Of a stretch of DNA of 64,000 nt, positions 43,838 through 53,112 are shown one piece after another; the first letter of the stretch is position 1, and each line of letters starts with the position of its first letter. The DNA comes from Noviherbaspirillum sp. Root189 (lineage in GTDB: Bacteria > Pseudomonadota > Gammaproteobacteria > Burkholderiales > Burkholderiaceae_D). Below the pieces are notes generated by a model, which saw nothing but the letters and a program-made list of their open reading frames with translations, was not told where the DNA came from and did no database searches. The position numbers and the translations under genes were made by a program. Location: contig NZ_LMHZ01000078.1 of NCBI RefSeq assembly GCF_001428545.1, positions 62,384 to 126,383 on the forward strand. Reading direction: 5' to 3'.

Positions 43838-46201
43838 ATGGCGGAAACTGAATACAGGCGTCTTCTTCAAGCTGCGCAGGATCGTGCGCAATTCGGCTTT
43901 CTGGCCGTGGTCCAGCGCGCGCTGCAGGACGCCGATAAAAATCTGGTTGAATTGCTGGTCAAGGCCAAGTCCGGACTGGATCAGTCCGCCCTGACCGGCG
44001 TGCGTCATTTCATCCGTCAGGACGGTAATGTTTTTCTGCGCCGTATCGACACGATGTTTCGCACCAACCTTGATCGTGCCATGCAGACGATGTTCGTCGA
44101 CCTGCGTCCCGGCATGCGCAAACTCAGTGCCAGCGAACTGTCCCTGATCGACGATGAGGTGGTCAATCACCAGATCGAGGTAGGGCGTCTGGCTGAACGC
44201 ATGCGTGAAGCCAACGAAGAATGCATCGGCCGTCTCAACGTCATCGTGGCCCAGATCCATGGTCAGCGTGAAGCGAAGGAGCGCGAAAATCCATTCCGTC
44301 CATACCTGTTAGCCCGCGCCTTATACGAAGCCATCAAGCAAACAGCGACCGACGAGGCGAATTCCCGCGTTCTGTTCGACCATATCGCAAATGCCCTGAT
44401 TCCGCATTTGCCCGGTTATTACCAATCGATTCGGGACGTGTTCGAGTCTTCCGGCGTTCATGGAAAATTTGTCATGCAGCGCTCCCGCTCTGCGCATACG
44501 CAGCGCTATTTCGGCGGTCCCGGTGACAATTCCACGCAGTTCACGGCGCGATTGATGCCAGGCCTGCAACGGATGCTTGAGGTGTTGCAGGCCATCCCTG
44601 CCGGTGCAGTGGCGGGTGGTCCGTCGTCATCCGGCGCGACCGCGATGCCGCCGGACGCTGACGCCTCATCTGTGCAGGACTTTATTCGCAAGATGTTTAC
44701 GCCAGCGCATTCCTTTCAACTGTCCGGCGGCGGTGCCGCCAGGGTGCACAGGGAATCGGCAGCGACGATCAATCCGTTAGTCAGTCAGCTCAATGCTTAT
44801 CAAAGCCTTGCATCTCAAGGCCAACCGGTCGATCCTGCTGCGGCCGGAACGCAGAACCAGCTTGCTGTAGTGCGCGAGTGCATGGACATGCAGAAGGCGT
44901 CCATGATGGAACGGATGACCGTGGATATCGTGGCCATGCTGTTTGAAATCATCCTGGACGATGAACAGATTCCGGCCGAGTTGCGTCAACACATCGGGCG
45001 GTTGCAGATTCCGATCCTCAAGGCAGCCGTGATCGAACCGGACCTCATGCATGACGATGCGCATCCCGCGCGCCTGCTGCTTAATCGTATGAGTTCCGCG
45101 TCGGTGAATGTCGATCCCGCTTCCGCAGACGGAAAGCAACTGGTCGGTGAAATCGATCGTGTCGTCAGCCGGATACTGAAGGAATTCGATGCCGATGTAT
45201 CGATCTTCGCCGACAGCCTGCTCCAGTTCGAACGTTTCCTGGTCGATTTTGTCCGCCAGGACGATAGCCGGACCATACAGGCAATCGAAGCGGTCGAAGC
45301 CGCCGAGAAGTTCAGTATTCTGCTCAACAACACCATGGACACCTTGTGCGAAGTGTTGTTGCGGCTCAATGTCGATAAGCGGATATCCGATTTCCTTATC
45401 CGTCTCTGGCCGCATGTGCTGGTGCATGCGGCATGGAAGGACGTGGAAGAAGGGCGCCAGTCTTCCGCGCCGGATTGCCTTGCCTTGCAATATCGCAGCC
45501 TGTTGCCGGAATTGTTATGGAGCGTTCAGGAAAAGCGGGCGCCGGCGGACCGCTCCGCACTGATGCGGATCCTGCCCGGCATGGTCAAGCGTTTCCGTGA
45601 GGCGCTTATGCTGATCCAGTTGCCCGAGGAGGAAGCCAAGGAGATCCTCGATATTCTGATGGAGATGCATACACAGGTACTGCGAGGTACCGTGAAAACC
45701 AGGGATACGGATCTCGTCGGACTGGAGGAGCTTCAACAACAGTTTGCCCGCCTTGTCGTGTCATGGGAACGTGTGTCATGGGGCCTCGGCGATCCACCTC
45801 AGGCGCGTGCTTCGGTAATCGAACAGGTCTTCGCCAAACGCGGCGTCGTTGCTCAGCAAAACCTGGGAATGGGTACAGCCGGCACGTCACAGGCCGACCG
45901 CGAATTTCTGACGCAAACCTATTTGCTCGGTACGCGCGTGCAGTTCATGCACGGACGCGGTAGTGCTGAAGCTGAGACTGATGGCGGTACACCGGGCCAA
46001 CTGGTATGGATCAGCACCCACCGCTCGTTGTATCTCTTCAAGCAGGAAAGCGATGCAGGTCTGGTCCTGTTTAGCTACTCTTCCTTACTGGAAGCCTTAC
46101 GCGACGAAACGGTCTTGCCGCTGGAGTATGCGCCGGTATTCGAGAGAGCCGTTGAATCGCTATTGTTCGGGGCCGGCAAACTGCAGGACATGTCGGTCTG
46201 A
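43838..46201 (+). CDS. DUF1631 family protein
   Basis: 787 residues. Long, almost all helical, with the DUF1631 pattern: an early G-V-R-H-F-I-R-Q-D-G region, the R-P-Y-L-L-A-R-A-L-Y segment near residue 155, and Gly/Ser/Ala-rich linkers around 250-280. A C-terminal domain (about 680-787) contains W-I-S-T-H-R-S-L-Y-L-F and could be a PilZ-like beta region. Members are widespread in beta- and gammaproteobacteria and have no settled function; some are mislabelled thymidine phosphorylase. Transcribed alone; a strong hairpin follows at 46226-46262. Confidence 0.85.
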   Translation: MAETEYRRLLQAAQDRAQFGFLAVVQRALQDADKNLVELLVKAKSGLDQSALTGVRHFIRQDGNVFLRRIDTMFRTNLDRAMQTMFVDLRPGMRKLSASELSLIDDEVVNHQIEVGRLAERMREANEECIGRLNVIVAQIHGQREAKERENPFRPYLLARALYEAIKQTATDEANSRVLFDHIANALIPHLPGYYQSIRDVFESSGVHGKFVMQRSRSAHTQRYFGGPGDNSTQFTARLMPGLQRMLEVLQAIPAGAVAGGPSSSGATAMPPDADASSVQDFIRKMFTPAHSFQLSGGGAARVHRESAATINPLVSQLNAYQSLASQGQPVDPAAAGTQNQLAVVRECMDMQKASMMERMTVDIVAMLFEIILDDEQIPAELRQHIGRLQIPILKAAVIEPDLMHDDAHPARLLLNRMSSASVNVDPASADGKQLVGEIDRVVSRILKEFDADVSIFADSLLQFERFLVDFVRQDDSRTIQAIEAVEAAEKFSILLNNTMDTLCEVLLRLNVDKRISDFLIRLWPHVLVHAAWKDVEEGRQSSAPDCLALQYRSLLPELLWSVQEKRAPADRSALMRILPGMVKRFREALMLIQLPEEEAKEILDILMEMHTQVLRGTVKTRDTDLVGLEELQQQFARLVVSWERVSWGLGDPPQARASVIEQVFAKRGVVAQQNLGMGTAGTSQADREFLTQTYLLGTRVQFMHGRGSAEAETDGGTPGQLVWISTHRSLYLFKQESDAGLVLFSYSSLLEALRDETVLPLEYAPVFERAVESLLFGAGKLQDMSV

Positions 46202-46225
46202 AGCCACTCTGTCGTTCCAGTCACG

Positions 46226-46262
46226 TTGGAGCAAGGACGCGTGCGACGCACCCTTGCTCCAA
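46226..46262 (+). terminator. Hairpin after the DUF1631 gene
   Basis: TTGGAGCAAGG (46226-46236) pairs perfectly with CCTTGCTCCAA (46252-46262), and an inner GTGCG/CGCAC pair extends it. It lies 24 nt after the stop. No T run follows, so it may be a Rho-assisted or 3'-protecting structure. Confidence 0.5.
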
Positions 46263-46290
46263 CCTCCGCACATGCTTTGGCAGGAGTTAT

Positions 46291-46432
46291 ACCAATCCCA
46301 ACCCATAACGCACCATGAGATCGCGTCTTTTTTCGGGGGCGCCGAGCCGTCTGCCTGCGTTGCACTCGTCGTCAATAGCCCGCTATTGACTCCTCCTGCG
46401 CCTTGCCAGTCAAAAAAATCCATCGATCTCAT
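46291..46432. repeat. Dispersed intergenic repeat, long copy
   Basis: The first 35 nt (46291-46325) recur with 30/35 identity at 52101-52135. This longer copy also contains the perfect hairpin GTCAATAGC-CC-GCTATTGAC (46371-46390) and is bounded by ATGAGATCG (46315-46323) and its complement CGATCTCAT (46424-46432). That layout suggests a miniature mobile or REP-like element. Confidence 0.6.
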
Positions 46433-46440
46433 TTGTCACG

Positions 46441-47763
46441 TTACAGGTGCTGCGCAACAAACGATGCCAGCAACGCATCCATCGGGCCCATGATGCTCGT
46501 GTCGCCATGAATCTCGAATACGCCATGCTCTTCAATGGCGCGAATGCCCTGGTCTTTCACGTTGCCTGCCACAACCCCGGAGAACGCGCGCCGCAGGTTG
46601 GCGGCCAGCAGATGGGTTTCCTGATCCTTGTGTAGATGAAGGTTGCGCATATTTTGATGCGTCGGGACGAAGGGCTTCTGAAATTCCTGATCGATCTTCA
46701 GCAGCCAGTTAAAGTAATAGGCGTCACTGCGTACTTTCCTGAATTCCCGGACAAGCTTGAGCCCGGCCTGCATTTCCTGTGCAACCTGCGCCGGGTCATC
46801 TATGATGATCTTGTAGCGCTGCTGTGCCTGCGGTCCCAGCGTCAGACCAATGAACTGGTCGATCTGGATGAAATATTCACGCGCGGCTTCGGGACCGGTA
46901 AAGATGAGGGGAAAAGGTTGTTCCTCGTTTTCAGGATGCAGCAGGATGCCGAGGATATACAGGATTTCTTCAGCCGTGCCCGCTCCGCCAGGAAATACCA
47001 CGATCCCGTGTCCGGTGCGGACGAATGCTTCCAGACGTTTTTCGATATCGGGAAGGATGACAAGATCATTCACGATTGGGTTGGGCGATTCGGCGGCAAT
47101 GATGCCGGGTTCGGTCAGGCCGAGATAGCGGCCGTTGTTGATGCGCTGCTTGGAGTGGGCAATCGTGGCGCCTTTCATCGGCCCTTTCATCGCCCCCGGC
47201 CCGCAACCGGTGCAGATGTCGAGCGATCGCAGGCCAAGTTCGTAGCCTACTTTCTTTGTGTAGTCATACTCCTCACGTGATATCGAATGTCCACCCCAGC
47301 AGACAACCAGGTTCGGATTCGTCAGCGGTCGCAATACTTCCGCATTGCGCAGGATATGAAATACCGCATCGGTCACCCCCTCGGAGGAGCTCAGGTCAAA
47401 GGTTGGATTGTCGATGATCTCATCATTAACAAAGATCACGTCGCGAAGTACGGCAAACAGATGCTCATGAATACCCTTGATCATCTTGCCGTCCACAAAG
47501 GCGTTTGCGGGCGCGCCCTTGATGTCGAGCTTGATGCCGCGCTCGCGCTGAAGGATAGAGATATCAAAGGATTTGTACCGCTCAAGCAATTCCTTGCCGT
47601 CATCCAGCGCGTTTCCGCAATTAAGCACAGCCAGGGAACAGTTGCGAAAGGTGTTGTACAAACCGCCCTGGCTGTTATCGAGCAGTCGCGCTACCTCTGC
47701 CTTGGACAGGATTTCCAGACGGCCTTCAGGAGAAATCAATGTGTCGACGACGTGATGATCCAT
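46441..47763 (-). CDS. ppnN: Pyrimidine/purine-5'-nucleotide nucleosidase PpnN (LOG family)
   Basis: 440 residues. The LOG-family motif P-G-G-A-G-T-A-E-E near residue 270 and the G-C-G-P-G-A-M-K-G-P-M-K-G loop match PpnN (YgdH), as do the N-terminal F-R-N-C-S-L-A-V-L-N and R-E-R-G-I-K-L-D segments. It cleaves nucleoside monophosphates to free base and ribose phosphate, and the E. coli enzyme is activated by (p)ppGpp. I chose the ATG at 47763 by alignment with E. coli PpnN as I recall it; an ATG at 47823 would add 20 residues. The 382 nt to the next gene form a divergent promoter region without other features I recognise. Confidence 0.88.
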   Translation of the reverse strand: MDHHVVDTLISPEGRLEILSKAEVARLLDNSQGGLYNTFRNCSLAVLNCGNALDDGKELLERYKSFDISILQRERGIKLDIKGAPANAFVDGKMIKGIHEHLFAVLRDVIFVNDEIIDNPTFDLSSSEGVTDAVFHILRNAEVLRPLTNPNLVVCWGGHSISREEYDYTKKVGYELGLRSLDICTGCGPGAMKGPMKGATIAHSKQRINNGRYLGLTEPGIIAAESPNPIVNDLVILPDIEKRLEAFVRTGHGIVVFPGGAGTAEEILYILGILLHPENEEQPFPLIFTGPEAAREYFIQIDQFIGLTLGPQAQQRYKIIIDDPAQVAQEMQAGLKLVREFRKVRSDAYYFNWLLKIDQEFQKPFVPTHQNMRNLHLHKDQETHLLAANLRRAFSGVVAGNVKDQGIRAIEEHGVFEIHGDTSIMGPMDALLASFVAQHL

Positions 47764-48145
47764 ATTTTGATTTGATTTGTATGAACTGTTCTTGACTAAA
47801 GTAAGGCGTTGATGTGCCGCCATGTTCTAGCTTAGGCGTAGATGGCACGGTTTCAGTATACCGGTGCTGCCGTAAGGAAGCATGTCCTTTTTCCGTGGCC
47901 AGCGCATCCATTGACGAGCCGCAATATGGCAGCGCTGACGATGCAATCGAATGCCGCTTTATCGTACGGCAGACCGGACAGCACTGAGTTGGATCACGCC
48001 GGGCATGCTTGGTGCGAACAATCGGTGTCAGGTTGCGTCGAAATGATATTGACCATGGCTCGCCAGGTATCGTCAGGTATCGCCGTGACCAGGATCGGAT
48101 ACGGAGGCGCAGGTTGGCTATCGCTGAGCCATCTTTGGGGGACGA

Positions 48146-50827
48146 ATGAAACGGACTGGCCACATCGACGAGGCTCTTCGTCTCGAGGCGCTAAGAAGCT
48201 GCAATGTTCTCGACACCGGCGCGGAAGCCCGGTTCGACGAAATCACTGAGCTTGCCGCCAACATTTGCGGTACGCCAATGGGAGTGCTCACCCTGATTGA
48301 CGAAAAGCGCCAGTGGTTCAAGTCCCGCATCGGTATCGAGGTGCAGGAGACTCCCAGGGAAATCGCGTTTTGCCTGCTCACTGTCGCCGAGGCCAAAACC
48401 ACCGTCATCCGCGATACATGGGGCGACCCCCGCTTCGCGAAGAATCCTTTCGTTATTGGTGAGCCCTACATTCGCTTTTACGCGGGAACGCCGTTGATGA
48501 TGAGCGACGGGAACATCCTGGGAGCGCTCGCCGTACTTGCTCGTGAAGCACGCGACCTGTCCAGCGAACAGCGCAGGGCACTTGAAATTCTGGCGCGCCA
48601 GGCTGTTGCCCAACTTGAATTGCGCAGAAGCCTGAGCACCCTCGGCAGCGCGCTTGAGCAACTTGGCCGGTCCGAAGACGAACTGCGACTGTCGCATGGC
48701 GAACTGGAAAAACGGGTATCGGAGAGAGCCGCGGCCCTAAAGGATCTCAACTTGATTTTACAACGGCAAATCGCCGACCGTACCGCTGAAGCACAAGCGT
48801 CGCAAGCCATTATCGACAGTCTTCCCGGCATTTTTTATTTGTTTGACCGGGACGGGCATTATCTTCGCTGGAACCGCAACCTCGAAGCGATTACCGGCTA
48901 TAGCGCGGAAGAAATCCGGCGGCTGCATCCGCTTGACCTGTTCAGTTCTCCGGAAGACAAGGCGAGGGTTGCTGAACGTATCGAGCAGGTACTCAAAACT
49001 GGCGCTGCAACGGTCGAGGCAGATATGACCGTGAAGTCCGGGGAGAGAATTCCGTATTTCTTAACCGGTGTCCGGATTGAAATCGACGGAAAACAATGCA
49101 TAGCAGGCCTCGGTGTCGATATCACTGAACGCCTGAAAGCTGAAGAAGCGCTTCGCTTACGCGATCGCGCAATCCAGGCCAGTGTCAATGCCATCGTTAT
49201 CACTGACCTCAACGGTAACGTCGAGTATGCCAATCCCGCATTCGAGCGAATCACCGGTTATACCAATGAAGAACTGCTGGGACGCAATTGCCGTTTCCTG
49301 CAAAGAGACGATACTGCGCAGGCGGGCATTGCATCATTGCGACGCGGTATTGCGCAGCGTGAAGAAGTATCCGCCTTGCTGCGCAATTATCGCAAGGATG
49401 GCACGATGTTCTGGAACGAAATGCATATTGCTCCGGTACGAGACGCCGATGGCGTCGTCACCCACTTTGTGGGCGTGCTCAACGACATCAGCGCCATCAA
49501 ATACTATGAGCAGGAACTGCAGCGGCAAGCAACCTTCGATACCCTGACCGCACTGGTTAATCGCAATGTACTAAAAGACAGGCTGCGCCAGGATATTGCC
49601 GCAGCTGCGAGAGCGAAAGAATGCCTGACGGTAGGTTTTCTCGACCTGGATAACTTCAAGTTCATTAATGACAGCTTGGGCCATCCCGTAGGCGACGAAC
49701 TGCTCAAGAGCGTTGCGCAAAGGCTGGTGAGCTGCCTGCGCGGCAACGATACGATCGCGCGGTATGGCGGCGATGAGTTTGCCTTTGTCATCTATGGATG
49801 TAAGGATGAAAAGATGATAGCGGCGCTGATGAATCGCATTCTGCGTACCATTGATCGGCCTTTCGATATTGAGGGTCACAGGTTCTTTGTCAGCGGCAGT
49901 ATCGGTATCAGCTTTTATCCCAAGGATGGCAAGGATGTGGACACCTTGCTTAAAAATGCCGATGCGGCAATGTACCGTGCCAAGGAAAAGGGGAGGAATA
50001 ACTGGCAACCTTACATGCCGGCGATGAATGAAAGGGTAAAAGAAAGACTGTTACTGGAATCCCGGCTGCGGCAGGCAATGTCGGGCAATGAATTTCTTCT
50101 TTACTATCAGCCGAAAGTCAGCCTGAAAACAGGACAGATTGTTGGTGTCGAAGCATTATTGCGCTGGCAGTCGCCGCAAGGACACATCATCGGTCCTGCC
50201 TCATTTATTCCGCTTGCTGAAGAGACCGGGCTTATTGTTCCGATCGGCGAGTGGGTATTGCACACGGCGTGCGCGCACGTCAAGACCCTGGCGGAAACAG
50301 GGCTGCCGCCCCTGCGCGTTGCCGTTAACATCTCCGCGCGCCAGTTCGGGCCAAAGACGCTCAAGGACCTTGTCGGCCGGGCATTATCCTCTTCCGGATT
50401 GGCGCCGTCGGCGCTTGAGCTTGAACTGACCGAAACCCTCGTCATGCAAAATCCCGAAGATGCAATCGGAGTGTTGCTCGATCTTAAGGACATGGGGCTG
50501 CGATTGGCGATTGACGATTTTGGAACCGGTTACTCAAGCCTGAGTTATCTGCAACGTTTCCCTGTTGACCATCTGAAGATCGATCAGTCTTTTGTGCGTG
50601 ACATTGGTGCCGACCCGAACGACGCGATCATTGCCCGCGCGGTCATTTCACTCGGGCACAGCCTGGGCATGAGTGTGATCGCAGAAGGCGTATCAAATGA
50701 CGGTCAACTGAGCTTCCTGCGTGAAAACGGGTGCGATGAAATGCAAGGATTCCTGTTCAGTCACCCCATCCCAATTGATGAATTGAAAGGGTTGCTGCAA
50801 AAGGGGCATGGACTGTTTACGCATTAG
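48146..50827 (+). CDS. GAF-PAS-PAS-GGDEF-EAL cyclic-di-GMP signalling protein
   Basis: 893 residues. GAF domain about 25-165, a coiled coil about 170-225, PAS domain about 225-345, second PAS/PAC about 348-465 (with the LOV-like G-R-N-C-R-F-L-Q segment), a GGDEF domain with intact G-G-D-E-F (about 540), and an EAL domain with E-A-L-L-R near 668 and D-D-F-G-T-G-Y-S-S. Both catalytic signatures are intact, so it may make and break cyclic-di-GMP. The second PAS has the G-R-N-C-R-F-L-Q motif of LOV photosensors, so blue light or flavin sensing is possible. Ribosome site GGGGGA. Confidence 0.9.
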   Translation: MKRTGHIDEALRLEALRSCNVLDTGAEARFDEITELAANICGTPMGVLTLIDEKRQWFKSRIGIEVQETPREIAFCLLTVAEAKTTVIRDTWGDPRFAKNPFVIGEPYIRFYAGTPLMMSDGNILGALAVLAREARDLSSEQRRALEILARQAVAQLELRRSLSTLGSALEQLGRSEDELRLSHGELEKRVSERAAALKDLNLILQRQIADRTAEAQASQAIIDSLPGIFYLFDRDGHYLRWNRNLEAITGYSAEEIRRLHPLDLFSSPEDKARVAERIEQVLKTGAATVEADMTVKSGERIPYFLTGVRIEIDGKQCIAGLGVDITERLKAEEALRLRDRAIQASVNAIVITDLNGNVEYANPAFERITGYTNEELLGRNCRFLQRDDTAQAGIASLRRGIAQREEVSALLRNYRKDGTMFWNEMHIAPVRDADGVVTHFVGVLNDISAIKYYEQELQRQATFDTLTALVNRNVLKDRLRQDIAAAARAKECLTVGFLDLDNFKFINDSLGHPVGDELLKSVAQRLVSCLRGNDTIARYGGDEFAFVIYGCKDEKMIAALMNRILRTIDRPFDIEGHRFFVSGSIGISFYPKDGKDVDTLLKNADAAMYRAKEKGRNNWQPYMPAMNERVKERLLLESRLRQAMSGNEFLLYYQPKVSLKTGQIVGVEALLRWQSPQGHIIGPASFIPLAEETGLIVPIGEWVLHTACAHVKTLAETGLPPLRVAVNISARQFGPKTLKDLVGRALSSSGLAPSALELELTETLVMQNPEDAIGVLLDLKDMGLRLAIDDFGTGYSSLSYLQRFPVDHLKIDQSFVRDIGADPNDAIIARAVISLGHSLGMSVIAEGVSNDGQLSFLRENGCDEMQGFLFSHPIPIDELKGLLQKGHGLFTH

Positions 50828-50978
50828 CAAAGTTGCGGGAAAAGCGAAAAATTTGCGATAGATAAGATAGATGATCTTCTGTCAAAAATTGTGAGAACCG
50901 AAGAGGTCGCGCCGGTCTAATCGCTTACCTTCTGCTATTTGCTGAAGATTCCATCCCCAATCAATGTACGGAGGCAGC

Positions 50979-51620
50979 ATGAAGAAGCAATCAATCGCAC
51001 TTGTTATATCCCTTATGGCCGCAGCAGGTATTGCAGTGGCACAAACCAGTTCTTCTCCTTCATCCTCGGGTTCTTCATCCGGGTCATCGAGCCCAAGTTC
51101 CGGCATGAGCAGCGGCTCAAGTGGTTCGAGCGGCTCAGGCAGTTCGGGCACTATGTCCAGCGGAAGCTCAAGTTCGCCGAGCAGCACCTCGGACACTTCC
51201 GGCAGCAGCGGATCTTCCGGTTCATCCGGTTCATCCGGTTCATCCGGTAGTGGCATGAGCGGTTCTTCAGGCTCATCCGGGTCTTCGGATTCCTCGGGCT
51301 CAATGGGTTCGGGGTCCAGCGGTTCAAGCTCATCGACCGATCCTTCCTCGTCCAGCGGCAGCAGCGGTTCGAGCGGCACGAGTGGTTCGTCGGGTTCCTC
51401 CGGGTCATCAATGGGTTCGGGCTCCAGCGGCTCCAGCGGAAGCATGGGCTCGTCCAGTGGTTCGAGCGGCACCACGGGTTCCAGCTCGTCCGGCAGTTCG
51501 CCAAGCTCCACGGATTCCAGTTCGTCCAGTTCGCCAAGTTCCACGGGTTCCAGTTCGTCCAGTTCGCCAAGCTCTACGGGTTCAGGCACGACTGGCAGTA
51601 GCAGTTCGGGAAGCCGTTAA
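50979..51620 (+). CDS. Secreted Ser/Gly-rich low-complexity protein
   Basis: 213 residues from the ATG at 50979 (GGAGG 5 nt upstream). Signal peptide about 1-22, ending in A-V-A before Gln. The mature part is almost wholly Ser and Gly with scattered Thr, Pro, Met and Asp. Tandem DNA repeats are visible: three copies of TTCATCCGG (51221-51247) and three 33-nt units (51495-51593) encoding S-P-S-S-T-G-S-S-S-S-S. Function unknown; it may be a flexible surface or matrix protein. A strong terminator follows. The long opposite-strand frame is an artefact of the repeats. Confidence 0.7.
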   Translation: MKKQSIALVISLMAAAGIAVAQTSSSPSSSGSSSGSSSPSSGMSSGSSGSSGSGSSGTMSSGSSSSPSSTSDTSGSSGSSGSSGSSGSSGSGMSGSSGSSGSSDSSGSMGSGSSGSSSSTDPSSSSGSSGSSGTSGSSGSSGSSMGSGSSGSSGSMGSSSGSSGTTGSSSSGSSPSSTDSSSSSSPSSTGSSSSSSPSSTGSGTTGSSSSGSR

Positions 51621-51645
51621 TTCTTCTCGTAATCTCTGCTGACAC

Positions 51646-51680
51646 GATGGCCGGGCGATTTGACCCGGCCATCTTTTTTT
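51646..51680 (+). terminator. Intrinsic terminator after the Ser/Gly-rich gene
   Basis: GATGGCCGGG (51646-51655) pairs perfectly with CCCGGCCATC (51664-51673) around an 8-nt loop and is followed by seven T. Textbook Rho-independent terminator. Confidence 0.9.
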
Positions 51681-51874
51681 AATGAATGCTACCGATGATT
51701 GCGCCCAATCATCGATAGGGCATACAGTTTCGAGTGAAATGTTAATTACGTGCCGTCATAGAGTTGACTGGCGCACCGGTAAATGGTCGCGCGCGCGTGT
51801 CGCCAGACACCTTGAAACAGGCGTAACCAACCGCAACATGGAGGAGATGTTAACGTCGATTTTGGAGAATATGA

Positions 51875-52099
51875 ATGCAGACCCTGAACTACACAGTAGG
51901 ACCCTGGCACGCGGAAGCGTTGCTGGAAGAAGTTGAGCCCGGCAAGTTGATGGCAGTTATTTCGGTCACCGATGACAAAGGGACTGCACTGCATGACTCG
52001 AAACACACCGTTGTATTCGATCATGAACAGGGACAGGACAAAGCCAAGGAAACAGAACAGCTGGTAAAACATCTTTTGCAAGAGCGATACGGAGTCTAA
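51875..52099 (+). CDS. Small conserved protein of unknown function
   Basis: 74 residues from the ATG at 51875 with GGAG 7 nt upstream; an overlapping ATG at 51871 is in another frame. Sequence M-Q-T-L-N-Y-T-V-G-P-W-H-A-E-A-L-L-E-E-V looks like a small soluble alpha/beta protein, acidic, with no membrane segment. I do not recognise a family. It stands alone between a terminator and a dispersed repeat copy. Confidence 0.65.
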   Translation: MQTLNYTVGPWHAEALLEEVEPGKLMAVISVTDDKGTALHDSKHTVVFDHEQGQDKAKETEQLVKHLLQERYGV

Positions 52100-52100
52100 T

Positions 52101-52135
52101 ACCCAACCCAACCCATAACGGAACATGAAATCGCG
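52101..52135. repeat. Dispersed intergenic repeat, short copy
   Basis: 35 nt matching 46291-46325 at 30 of 35 positions, in the same orientation, beginning 2 nt after the stop of the 74-residue gene. The remainder of the longer element is not evident here. Confidence 0.6.
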
Positions 52136-52213
52136 CGCGTTAGCCAGCCAGCGCTTCCCGCCACATGATCGTGGCTGATGCCGATATCTCTGTACAGGAA
52201 AAACTCGCATGAT

Positions 52214-52771
52214 ATGGCCTCAGCGCAGTCGGACATCATCATGATTCTTCCGGTCCTATATCTGTTGATACTGCATGGTTTGCTCGGTGGCGCGGACGTC
52301 GTCCTTAATCACGAATTGCGTGAACAATTACCTTCGCGTTCATCGGCGCGGCTGGAAGAAGCCCTGCACAGTGCAAGAGAATTTATTTTTGCCATGTTGT
52401 TCGGTGGTCTTGCGTGGTTTGAATGGCACGGCGCGGCCGTCCTGGGCATCGTTGGACTAGTGGTGGCCGAGATCATTATTTCGCTATGGGATACCCTGCT
52501 TGAAGACAGGACGAGGCCGCTTTCCCATCTTGAGCGAAGCCTTCATGTATTTCTGTTTGTTAACTTTGGTGCCTATACAGCCTTGCTGGTGGCCGTATTG
52601 CGCGATTGGTGGACTCTGCCTTCCGCCCTTGTTGCTACCCATTATGGGCTGCTCACCTGGCTCCTTTCCGGTCTTTCCTTGCTCAGCATCATCTGGTGCT
52701 TTCGGGATGCGGCGAGCTTTTTCAGGCTTGGATCCCGGTCAAGGATTGCCGCTGCCGTCCGGAATAGCTGA
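52214..52771 (+). CDS. Four-helix integral membrane protein
   Basis: 185 residues from the ATG at 52214; an ATG at 52178 would add 12 residues and another at 52241 would remove nine. None has a clear ribosome site. Four to five hydrophobic helices (near residues 10-28, 55-95, 115-135, 148-165). H-G-L-L-G-G-A-D-V-V-L-N-H-E near residue 20 and E-E-A-L-H-S-A-R-E near 48 carry conserved-looking polar residues (His, Asp, Glu) inside or beside helices. Unknown function. The 341 nt to otsA show nothing I can name. Confidence 0.65.
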   Translation: MASAQSDIIMILPVLYLLILHGLLGGADVVLNHELREQLPSRSSARLEEALHSAREFIFAMLFGGLAWFEWHGAAVLGIVGLVVAEIIISLWDTLLEDRTRPLSHLERSLHVFLFVNFGAYTALLVAVLRDWWTLPSALVATHYGLLTWLLSGLSLLSIIWCFRDAASFFRLGSRSRIAAAVRNS

Positions 52772-53112
52772 CCAGATATGCATCCCATTCATGCCACTTT
52801 TACGTTGGCGCAAAATTCGGAACTATTAAATTTACAAAGAATCTTTCCATCATTTGGTTTTGGTTTGTAATGTAAATGGGAGCGTCGTTGTACGCTTTCT
52901 GGTATCACGTGTCGAAGCACCCACGATGTCCCTAGCGGATCCCGTCATTCTTTTGAGCCGTCTGTCATACCGTTTACGCCAGGCGGACCACTTCTCGTTG
53001 CCGGTATCCACATTATTGTTCAGGCCTGCAGCCATGCCTCAGGACAGTGCACGTAGGGCTCTGCGGGCCTGCCCGCATGTGCCTGCCATGCTGATGATCC
53101 TTGGAAGGGACT

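Noticed and set aside
50882-51589. 235-residue minus-strand frame rich in Pro, Leu, Glu and Asp
   Set aside because: It is the complement of the Ser/Gly repeat gene; composition follows from the repeats, and the plus frame has a signal peptide, ribosome site and terminator.
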